DNA from: Balanoglossus misakiensis
Taxonomy: Eukaryota > Hemichordata
Direction of reading: 5' to 3'
Length of the DNA stretch: 64,000 nucleotides
Assembly (NCBI GenBank): GCA_040954595.2
Contig: CM082585.2
Location: forward strand, 10,478,001-10,542,000
Shown: in pieces, positions 13,458-25,400 of the stretch
Layout: every line of letters starts with the position of its first letter
How positions within the stretch are numbered: position 1 is the stretch's first letter
Translations under genes and position numbers: made by a program
The notes under the pieces: model-generated
What the model was told of the DNA's origin: nothing
Database searches by the model: none
What the model saw: the letters and a program-made list of their open reading frames with translations, nothing else

Positions 13458-16400
13458 GTAAGGCCAGAGCTTCATTTTATTGTGGCTGTTTTGTGCGGAA
13501 GTGTTTCTGATGTATTGCTCACTAATGGTTGCCGTGTGCAGGTATTTTTATCATGCCCACAGGATATTCTCCATAATTTGAACATCAGCAAAGGGAACCC
13601 GTTTGTAAATCCACTCAGTCATGGAATTGCTGATGTTGTTTGTCATCGTTTTGTTTTATTCAGAAACTGCATTCTCAGTTATGCCATAAAATTTCCAATC
13701 TCTTTCTATTTCAATATCATTCATGATGCACTAGATCATGCTCTCGATATTTGATGAGAAAATGTTATCAGTGATAAATTATGCAAATTTTAATCAAATA
13801 ATGGCACTGTTGACTTCACATAAACCAGGCTGGTTTCTTGAGAATGTGCAAAATCTCAAAAGCAACCATGAACGAAAACCATATCAGATAATAACTAAGA
13901 TACAATTGCCCTGATAGATCACCGAAATATACTCATATCTGAATTTCCCTCTGAAATAAGCTTTACCTTGAATTATTAATCATGTCACATCACTAAAGAA
14001 TTCTAAACGACTTTCACTGTGTATTAGAATGTGTGGGAAAAAGGCTGCCGTGGTAACCTCTTTATTTTTACAGCCCAGGCATATTTGCACTGGCTTGTCA
14101 CAATTATTCAATGATGTCGTCAAGTATCTGATAGAACAGTTGAAATTTATCTGTATGACATTCGCATCTGCTTGCGGCTAACTCGGATACAAAGGTTGGG
14201 AACAGCCGGTTTTGACGCAGACAAAGCTTGAGTGATAAGCTCATTATGCACTGCTCCACTTGGCATAAACATTATAGCTCTCTCTTACGGCGAGGTCTGA
14301 AATTGCTCATAACAGGTTCACATGAGTTTAAGAAGAAATCTGATGAATAAAAACCACTGAATGGTTCAATCATCTCAAAAGGGGGAGTTATTGTGCTGTA
14401 ATAGAATAAATGATATCATGGCCAGCCATCATTATCAGAACACTTGCCAAGGCAATGTGGCCAGCAGTTTACAACACCCTTCACACAAGCATGTCATGTC
14501 CATGCATGCAACACACAGTTTCCTGTGTTCTAATACTACCACTGAAGACAGAGCACCATCTGATCAGTGGATAGGTACCTGGATTATAAATTATTTTGAT
14601 CTGGCTGCAATGTAAAAACGATTATTATATTACGCATATACATGTTTTATGCCTGTGGTTGAATAATTGCTGTGCCTAGGTACTGTTGAATCTCAAACTT
14701 GCAGAGAATGTTTTTTCGGCGCAGTCGTGGTTGTGAATTTTTACATGCGACATGGTTTTACACTCAGACTTGCTTAAACTCATGAATATATTATCCCCTC
14801 AGGCACCATGTCTGTAGCCTGAGACATTTTCCAGGGTATTGGAAATGCCGGATTTCTTACTCGCATGTGATTCCGTTCGGAAGCCACATCTCCGGTGTCT
14901 GAGTGATCAGCAAGGGCTTATCAGGATATAATCTGGTACTGAAGTGGCTCTCCTGTTTTGCAAAATCAATGGTAGCTACGTACTTTCCCTGTCGAATTAT
15001 GGCTGAGTAAAAAAGACGAAAACAGTTAGTTTCCCTGAAAATAATCCACACTCGAAGTCATCTGATCTGCCTGTGACCAAATATTCTACTTGCTGATGGA
15101 GAGTTTCCTACAGAGCCTGCAGTAATTGCTCGTGGTCTTACTGGTGCCTGACTTTAATATTGTTGCCGTATATTTGACCTATGAACTTAAGAATATGGAT
15201 GGGTATGATCACATTTATTTGCACCATACAAAACATCAGATCATGTCCATCATGAATTTCGTGCGGCCATTTTGAATTTGCCACGTATTTGAGGTAGTTT
15301 TCTTCACGAGTCCAAAAATTGCAACTGTCACCTACTGTATATGGATTAATGAGCGAAGTGTGTTAAGGTCCCCAAATGATGCCCAAGTTACAGTAAAAAA
15401 GTTTGTTTTTGAAATGTATTCTGCACACTACATGCATACTAACATGATCCCGTTGATACGTGTGCATGCTAGCTACGCTGTGAAGAGAGCTTTCCTGTTA
15501 AATTTGATCATAAAAAATGTGAGCATAGGTAATGACTGTGTATGCATTGGCAGACCTACTCATGGGGATTACTTTTAGTGCCTGTAAACGCATTATGTTT
15601 ATGGCTCGAAAAGCTGAGAAGTTAAAATTTAGCAAGAGTCTTTGCTATTCCTTTTCGCTACATTTATTTTATTATCATGACCACGCTTTTGGTTTCTAAC
15701 TATCTTAACAGCTATTGAAGATTTATGATTGCTGGTGTAAAATTTTGCTGCTCTTTTATACCATTGTGTGTTTTCTATGAAGGCTAAAGCTGTATAGACA
15801 CCGTATTTTCCCTCGTGCCTATGCTCCATCTAACAGGAGAGAAATCTGTCATGGTTTTATAAAATCAAATAACTTAAGAGTGCACAGTGTGTTGCTTGAA
15901 TTGCCAGCCAATTTTTGTCAATTTTATTCACTTCAGACGTAAATTGAGAGGAAAACTACCATCATGTGACTGTCCACACTCAGTTCAACAAATTTTCAAA
16001 ACACAGGAGAGCCAATTGAAGTAATGAGGTACACGTGCATATCAGATAAATCAATCCATGTGATAACTAACATTCCTGACGGCCTATATGGGTTGCCTCT
16101 CTGATAATAAGGGACCTAAGATTCCTTCCAAGAAGTATGATGCAAGGTGCATCCTTCTAAAAATCAATCGCGAGAATACAATCATTAGATTAATTAGGTA
16201 TAAAATCTGGAGAACATCCCACCTACATTATTATCTTGTGTCCATCTACTGTACAGAAGATTACTGCCTATGGCTGGGTTTTAATTAAGGTAATGCAATA
16301 CATTATATTTCTTATCTTGATGCTGTTTCTCGTATTTCGAAATTTTCCCCGGGCCAAAATTTAAGGAGAGGTTCTTCATTAATGAAAGAAATGTGTGTAT

Positions 16401-19400
16401 TATTATGGAATACTTTAAAGCTCCACTAGCTGTAACTGTTTTTTTTTTTTTTGCAGTATTTATGTTTGCACGACTTGTTTTGTTAATGCTTTGCAAGCAT
16501 CATTTGCAGTTGCCTCTTCTCAAAACACCCAGCTGGAAATTTGTTAATGGGATGTATCAAGAGATTTTGTCAATTGAATAGAGTCAAGCATGCAAGATGA
16601 TTCCAAAGTGGTTTTTGTTATTACGCTGTATTCTTTGCGTCTCTCTGCACAGCAAATGAGCAAGTCTGCAGGAGGAGAGAAAATGATATTAAAACTCATT
16701 GAAGTGTATCAGTGGTGATGTGAATAGGATATTTAATGTCAGAAGTCAGATGTAATTTGAATAAGAAATTACGACAGTGTGGTGATAATCAATCTTGATG
16801 GTCTTTGAAAGATATTGATATAATGTCATCAAAATAACATGATCTTTTTTCATTAATTGGTGAATCTATAAAAACTGGGGAAAACTTAGTTGATTTATAA
16901 CAGTACCAGTTGCATGTTGTACATTGTCCCAGTTTCTCAGCACCCTAAGGGGCCTGCTGTGCTGCCAATACTTTGTCTGTGTGTCTGTTACCTCCCAGAA
17001 TGGCTGCCAATTTAGATTTTTTTTTCGAAATGAAAATGCTGCATTGCATTGTCTTAGTTCTGTCTGTAATGGCTGTCTATCAATCTCATGAAACAGAGCT
17101 TTATTTCCGCTCCACGATCCTATGCATGGTAATGCTTGTCATAAAGAGGCCTGTGGTTTTTTGCCGTACATCTCTCGTTAAATTAAATGCCTTTTCTTGT
17201 TGTTTCATTATTAAGTGGAACTATCTGTAAAAGACAGTGTGCTCCTATCATAGTGCTTTAATTAAGATGGCAGCTGTGTATATTCATGACACATGTTCAA
17301 CTTTTTCTGAGTGTCAGGCCCCATTTTGTTCAGAGGAATACTAAACTCAAATCGAGACTAACTGAGCATTTAGTGTCTTGGAATTATACTGGTTAAAAAT
17401 GATTTTCAAAAATTGGCTTGTTGCTTCGTTTTATTCTCCCTGGGACAGCTTAGTTACCATCCTATTAAGAGAGGAACTCAGTATGCAATGGGGAATCTTT
17501 GAAATGCCTAATTATGTTTACCCAGTAATGGCAAAGAGAGGCGATTCCGGAGCAAATGGAACCCTATTCTCTGACTCTCTAAAGAAAACACGTCCTAATA
17601 TGTTGTGAAAGTGATCCAATTCCAAGGTCAATTGTACATGATTTATCATTGTGACTTCAATGTCAGTTGAATTACATGGTAATTGTAACATTTTTGCTGT
17701 GTCCTTTATCTATAGTCTATCTGTGCTAATCAAACTATGTAACTACATACATAGTCTAGAATCTATCCGTTCGTAGTCGTACACGAACGGATAGATTCTA
17801 GACTACTACATACATGTATTACATTATTTTTAAATAATCAAGCAACAGGCATATTTGGTGATCTGGTCAGTGTTTTTTTCGTCAAATTTTTGGCCAACTG
17901 GAAGGTTTTAATCTTATCATAAATTATAGAAGGCATCCATGGTATCAAAGAGATAACAGCCATGAAATATCAAGATTTGTAACTTGAAGAAAGAACGTCT
18001 GGGGACTGTGACTGAAGAAGATACTGTGACATGAAGGGCACAAGTAAACCAAGGCTGTGTTATCTGGGAAATGACTCGATTAGTCTGTCATCAAGCTAAA
18101 TGGCGCCATAGTACATCCCTACAGCTGCTGCATACTGGAACTGCATAATAGGTCCACTTATCTGAGTTATAATTCTCCAGTAAATTTTTTCCAAGTCTTA
18201 GAACCGCTTATCTGAGTCATAATTCATCACTTCTTTCAGTTATTAGATTGGTACTACTTATGTGAGCCATAATTCTCCACTAAGTTTTTTCAGGTCTTTT
18301 CGTTCTTCTGGTAAATCTATGGTACTTATCTGAGTAATATAATTACATGTACTCTTCATTAGCTATGAAGTCCTATTGTTCTTCTACTGCTAGAATTAAT
18401 CCAAGTCATAATTCTTCACTAGATTTCTAAAGTTAGGACTATATGTATTGTGGCACTGCTGGTAGAACCCCTTATATGAGTCACAATTCTCTGCTAGCTT
18501 TTTCACTTTCATCACTATATGTATCACCATATTGTGGTTCTGCCGGTAATTGAGAGTGATTCAGTAAGCCGAATTCGAAGAGCATATAATATTCTGTGGA
18601 GGCAAAATGAAATACGCAAAAAAATGTCAAACGTGAACGACTTCGCCCCACTAAGATGACGTGCTGTGCACGTAGGTTCAGCTTACCTAACACTGTGCCT
18701 GAAATTGTGCAATTCTGATTTTTTGCTCTGCCATGGTTCGTAGTGTCAGTTTATAAAGTATGTGAGTGATGAATACAGAGAGATTGTGTACTGGGGTCTC
18801 TGTTTATCGAAACTGCCTTCTCTACAAATAATGACTTATCGCTGCCAGGTACGTTATGCATTTATTAGTGAGGCATTCAAAAGATTACTTCATGTTCTAA
18901 CTTTGATATTTAAAAGTAGACATAATTACAAAGAACTCCGGCGACAGAATTGCCTCTGGCTGTCACGAGCCGTCGCTATCGGCAACACACTGTGGAGAAT
19001 TCTTTAGTGTAGTATATTATCCATAACAACAGCCAGACACACCTTGCAGAGTTTCTTGATTGCTTGAGGCAGCACATTTAGAAGTTGAGTTTCAGTAAGA
19101 TGATTTGCCTTTGTACAATGCGGACGTGCTTTCGTGAAGTAGTGGGCTTGAAAAATCACTACTCAGACAGTTGCCTTTAGAATTTCTGGACTTAGACTGA
19201 AATGCGGAGGACAGATTAAAGCAAAGACAGTTCACACAGGCCCCCTTTTTCCTATTTCATTATGATCTTGGCGTCATATTAATTGTTCGGTCTTCTGCAC
19301 CCAAGTGGATAACTCACTTCTTTATAGTTAAAGCTAGCTTCTTCATTGAAGAGTATCGCCAATATCAAAGCAGGCTCGCTGTGTGTTATAAATATTTAAC

Positions 19401-22400
19401 AGACATTTTCAATTAAAATGCACTGCCTGTATTAAAATCCCAGAAACCTACGTTCACTTCAAATAAATTGAGAATATTGAAATCAAGTCACGTTCTGTGG
19501 CTTTGAAAATGTAAGGAGTGGTGTAGGAGAAAAAAAGTCTGATTATGTAGTCTTGTGGTATTGATGTTCGCTCTGGGGGCAGAAATAATTGTTGATAATG
19601 TGTGTGGATGGCTGTAATGGGTGCAGACACACAGTTTGAATTGGCAGATTACGTTGGGTTTATTCTCCAGTCAGAAGATGTTAGCTTCTCTTTAAAGGAG
19701 CACTGGGTCTAGAGAGACAGGTTTCATCAAACAGTTTTCATTGTGTGTCATTTGGAAGCTGACCTTTGAACCACGTTAGAGAGAGGAATAGAATTCTTCT
19801 AGGAGAAAGTCAAGGATTGTTTGAGTTGAAAAAAATCAAGGAAGTTTGTTGAAGTTTGTTTCAGACCCATTTTATATTTAAATTCCATAGAAAAATAATA
19901 ACAAAACTGTATAAAACTAAATTGATTTGGTTTACAAAAAATAACGTACAACTTTAAGTGTGTAGTCCATTTCGCATTCATTGAGATTCATAATTCTCTG
20001 TGTTGCACATAATTTTTGTCAAGGAATTTCTCCAGTAGCCCATGAGGCTGTTACACTAATGACGTGTGTACAAGGAGTTGCTATGGCAATGTGTTCAAGC
20101 AGCCAAACAAACTGAGGGTGAATATTTATGAGTGGATCTGTTGTATAACTTTGCATGTTGTTGATTATCGAATCGTGATAATTTAAAATAGATGGCTCGT
20201 AGAGATGAATGCCTTTGACTGATGTCGTCATCTCAAAAGAATAGGTTGACATTCAAGAAATACCACACCCTTTCCATCTGTCAAGCTGCTTGCAAAGAAA
20301 ATATTGGAATATATGCTGTCTTGTTTCCTACACGTATTTCCTGATTATCTTCCGAAATTAAATCAAGTTATCATGTAATTATCTTGAATTGGTCAGCTAG
20401 GGGAGAAAGTCCTAATATGTTGAAATTTTAAACAGGGATAATGATCGAGTTTTGGAGGCAATGAACTGTACATGCACAAAAAACGGGCAACAAAATATTT
20501 CCTGGTCTGTTGTAACTACAAGCATTGAAATGTGATGAACATGGCAACATGGGTGCCATAGCAACTAAGAACTAAGTCGGTTATCATCAAGTGATGTAGA
20601 CCATTTGGGTAATTGAGACGTCTCGGACAAACCTCTCAAACTGAGTGGATTTATCAAATGTTGATTTACTTCCCCTTGCAACCGGTTGCTTATCTTTCCT
20701 TGGAAAACACAGGAATTTTGAGCAGTGTTTCCCAACATGTATCCGCTGTGGATATGTTGACCATATCCATTATCCCTTAAAGTTTCCCTGTACTTCATGA
20801 AGGGTTGGGGCAGATTAAAGGGACATAGGTGCAGATTATAGCACACTACAGCTGGGGATGGCAGTGTAAGTTCTGTGGCAAAAGTCAATGAAGTATCATT
20901 ACTTAAACACAGGTTTTTCCTGTAAATTTTGTCAAGGAATCTATCTATATAACAGGAGAATTGTTGGTAACTGGTTAAAATTGTGACTTTCAAGCCTCTC
21001 TTTTGTTTATTTGACAGATCACAACATATCTTGGGAAGAGAGACTTTGTGGACCATCTGACACATGTCGATCCTGTCGGTAAGTGAGAAGAAAGTTCTTG
21101 GAAGGATTTTAAATAACGGATTGAAATTCTCCGTGCCAGATTGAATCATCTGCATGCAGTCTCATCTACCAAATGAAGACGACTGGCGACAGTTACACAT
21201 TCAAATTCTGTTTTCGTCGTAATACCAAGTTTCCTCCTGCAATGGCTTCTCGCCAATGATTGAAAATCTGGCAGACTGGATCGGTCAACTTAAACGTATT
21301 TAGTTGATCCCTCTTCTCGAATTTAATTTCCTCGTTGAAAAGTGTAGTCTTTAATCATACCCACGGCTATTGGAGACTCCATTTCAGGTACACCCTAAAG
21401 GGTTTCAATTTTGATAAATTGTCTTTCCTTGATGTGTTTTCCGATGCTTAATTTGATTCTAAATGAAATTGTTTCTCGGAAAATAGCATCCAGCTCGAAA
21501 CACAAGACGTCAACTTGGAACCAAAAAACTCGCAAAGAATGTAGCTTGAATCATTTGGAGAGGGGTTCTCCATTTACAAATGTGTGTGTTCATGTCCTGA
21601 TATTGAAACCAACCAATCAGTTTCAATCTTTGTATGTAATCTCTAAAACCAGCAGATGAGATGTCAGTAGAGACTTGGCTATTAACAGTACAGTGACTTT
21701 ACGGTTGACTGCACTATTATACAAAGCATGTTCCTTTGACATTCAATATATAATAATGCACTTTGAGGCAAAGTGATTTTAGCGTGTTGACTTGGCAAAT
21801 CAGTCCCATAGATCATGGATTACTCAGTAATGTTATCCTTAATTCATAGTCACACGTACAAGGAATTATATGAGTAACTCTGTTTCCGTTCCATCCCAAA
21901 AGTTGTTATGTATAGCTAGGAGGTCGCTAAGATGTGACGATGAGGTGTGAAATGTCAGGTTGAATTTGTCGATTGTTGTGTGTCGGTGTGCTGAACAGAT
22001 TGGATGGCATCATTCGTATCTGATAAGGGTTCTTACGGACATAATACCATCCGGTGTCTTGTTTCCTATGGCTGTATAGAAAATGAAATTCGTAAAGGAA
22101 AACTTGTCTGGATTTGATGAACGTGTGTGTAAACTGGATGCTGACAGGAAGATCGAGAGAGCTTCGTATTTCCTGTGTGGTATCTTACAGTTAGGGCAGT
22201 GGAAAAGTTTAGACATGTTTGGGTTGGAGAGATTTCACAGTTAAAACCTAAATACTATTAATTTAACCCTTTCTGGCCGGATATCCTACAAATGTATATA
22301 TAGGAGAAATTCGGCTTGAAAGGGTTAAAAGCAAAATATTGTATCGTCTGTGTGTCATCTCCAGATGGTGTTATACTGGTTGACCCGGAGTACTTAAAGG

Positions 22401-25400
22401 ATCGCAAAGTCTTTGCACATGTATTGGCGGCGTTCCGCTATGGCCGGGAGGATCTGGACGTCCTGGGTCTGACTTTCAGAAAGGACCTGTATCTTGCCTC
22501 AATGCAAGTGTATCCACCAATCCCGGAAGAACAGAAACCATTGACCAGATTACAGGAGAGGCTGATTAAGAAACTGGGCCCCAACGCACATCCTTTCTAC
22601 TTCGAGGTAACGATTATCAGATGTCACCGTCGGGCGGGATTATAGAAATCTCTCCATCGATCTTAGACATCTCTGGCTTTTTTTATCACAAATCTTGTGT
22701 GAATTTGTCATGTGGTTGAGTTTTGTTGCTGACAGCCTTTGTACACTCTAAAAAACCATCTTGACAAATTTTGAATCTTGAGAATGTAACAGAAAAAAAA
22801 CGTCCCGGAAAACAGACAACAAATGCTGAAAATGTTAATATACTTCTGGAAATGCCTGCAAAATGGAGCTAGCCACTTGCCATTGAGCGAAAGTAGCAGA
22901 AGAGCCAACCTTGCTGTGAAAATTAAGCACCTGTTAAATGTTGTACAAATATTTCGTAACACTGTCTAGTTTGGAAATAGACGTACTGTATCATCCCTGG
23001 AAGTGATTTTTCCCTCTGAAATTGATAAGGAGATCTGATTTTACCGTATCTCTCTTTACCAACCCCTCTCTCCCTCCAGATCCCGAAAAACTCACCATCG
23101 TCTGTGACACTGCAACCTGCACCGGGAGATACTGGGAAACCCTGTGGAGTGGATTATGAACTCAAGACTTACGTGGCTGATTCTATTGACGAGAAACCTC
23201 ATAAGCGTAACTCTGTGCGACTAGCAATACGTAAAATTACGTATGCACCGTCGACACCAGGACCTCAGCCGAGCGTTGAGGCCAGCAAAGAATTCATGAT
23301 GAGTCCGGCCCCTCTTCACCTTGAAGCATCACTGGATAAGGAGGTGAGTTTTCTTGACTGCAAAATCTTTTGAAAGCAAAACCGCATGTGAATGTCTGTG
23401 AAATACTGCTTTCATCTTTATCTACATCCTCATATTCTTTCTTCATTCTTTTTCAGATGTACTATCATGGAGAAAGCATAGCGGTGAATGTTCAGATAAC
23501 GAATAATTCAAACAAAACAGTGAAAAAGATTCGGATATCTGTTCGTCAGTTTGCCGATATTTGCCTCTTCTCCACAGCACAGTACAAATGCCCAGTGGCT
23601 GTACTAGAGACTGAGTAAGTAAATTCCATATGTGGTTTAACCCTTTCACTACCATGGTTTGGTCTAAACACACTATTTCCTATGGTTAGGTTGGATCTCT
23701 TAATAAGGAAATGGGGGTGAAGTAGTCTGCATCACGTGCAGTTTTAGGGGTTCCTGTATTTTGAAAAAATAATAAAATAACTAGCTTGTTTATGATTACC
23801 CAATCAATCTCAAATAAACTGGGATTCTAGTTTCAAGTAAGTATTCGCCTTGTTTTATTTTGTTAAGTTTGTTGTGTGCTAATGATATCATCAGGGTGGA
23901 TAATTCTGGCCTAGATCACCGAAGTAAAATTCTACATACAATAAACTCCCGTCATAAATTCCCCCGTTTTATGAGTGAAAAGTCGTCATCTTACAGCTAT
24001 TTTCTGTTTCCCAGTTGTAAACTGCTCTCCAAGACCCTTGAATTGCATAATGCCATGACAACGCACATTGTGTGATAACTCTCTTAGTATAAATGCACTG
24101 AAGACTACAATAAAATGTCTGTTTCTGAGAAGCAAAAATTTAATTATAAATATTTTGTAAGTTTTAAAATGGTGTTGGAGTATATGATTAAAATTAAAAA
24201 AAGTCACAACATTTTTTAGGTTGTGTATAGCTTTGATGGATGTTTTTTTAGTCAAGACAACAATGCTAGTTTCTTGTGGGCAGATTCATTTGTAATGATT
24301 AATGATGTATGGCCGCCAGATGTGGTTGTAAAGAAATAAAACAATCATTTGTCAGTTTACGATTGAAAACATCAAATCTTCCAATATCTCTGCAAATGTG
24401 AATAGTTACATTATAGGTCAAAAGAACTATATGATGATACATTTCTCGTTATTTCTCTCATCCTATTGATTGGTTGCTATGGCAATGCTTGATGTATGTT
24501 TGTCACCCCAGAAGGGAAATATACATATATCAATGGGATTTTGTGTATGAAACGTTGTGATTAGATTGCTGTGTCTCGTTTTTTTTTCTAGGGATGGTTT
24601 TCCTGTGGGACCAAGCCAAACACTATCCAAAGTGTACTTTGTAACTCCCCTGTTGGCTAACAACCGAGATAAACGAGGTCTGGCTCTGGACGGCAAACTC
24701 AAACACGAAGATACCAACTTGGCATCATCTACCATGTAAGTACTGCAGAGGGCGCTGTTCACTGTCATGTGTGTTTCCAGGTGCAGAATGGTTGAATATG
24801 TCACAGATGACGAACCGTTTGAAGCAAAATTTTATTTACTGGCTAAACTCACAACCTTATGTTTCATAAACTTCAGGTGGTCCTATGATTAAATACAGAT
24901 TTTGGTCAATCCAAGCAGAATTTGAGAAACCTGCAATTCAATGATTTGACATTACTTTCAACTGTACTAATATTACATCCTTACATGTAACTCTTGCAGT
25001 ATCACAGATGAATCACAGAAAGAGAATCTGGGCATTATTGTACAGTACAAGGTCAAGGTCAGACTTATCGTGGCATATGGAGGGTAAGTCACAATTAGTT
25101 GTAAATCATCGGGGTGGTGTGTCTTTACGGCCATCTTGGAAACATGATGCATTGTGGGATAGCTGAAGGTTAACTGGAGGGGCACTTGACATAGGAACAT
25201 GTAGAGCACAAGTGGTATCTTCTGCGAGTGCCTCTCCAGTTCTTCTATCCCACAACCCACCAAGTTTTCCAAGATGGCGGTCAAGACAAACCTCGCCTTT
25301 ACACAAAGACACAAACTCCCATAATATACAGTTTAAAGTTTCAAATTGTGTAATATTTTGAAGGCTGTCCTATTACTATGTTTGACTCAAGGATTGTAAC

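Larger units (their letters stand above)
13458..21017 (+). other. ARRB intron, 7.6 kb
   Basis: The intron is bounded by donor gtaagg and acceptor ttgacag. Inside I see a small hairpin with flanking 11-bp direct repeats (17742-17815), a degenerate tandem repeat of 50-75 bp at 18157-18500, a T-run at 16441-16452 and a DR1-like motif at 19760. No other exon with family support is visible. Confidence 0.8.

Noticed and set aside
20565-21155. 196-codon minus-strand open frame
   Set aside because: It runs antisense across a confirmed ARRB exon (21018-21078), has no recognisable domain and is plausible by chance.
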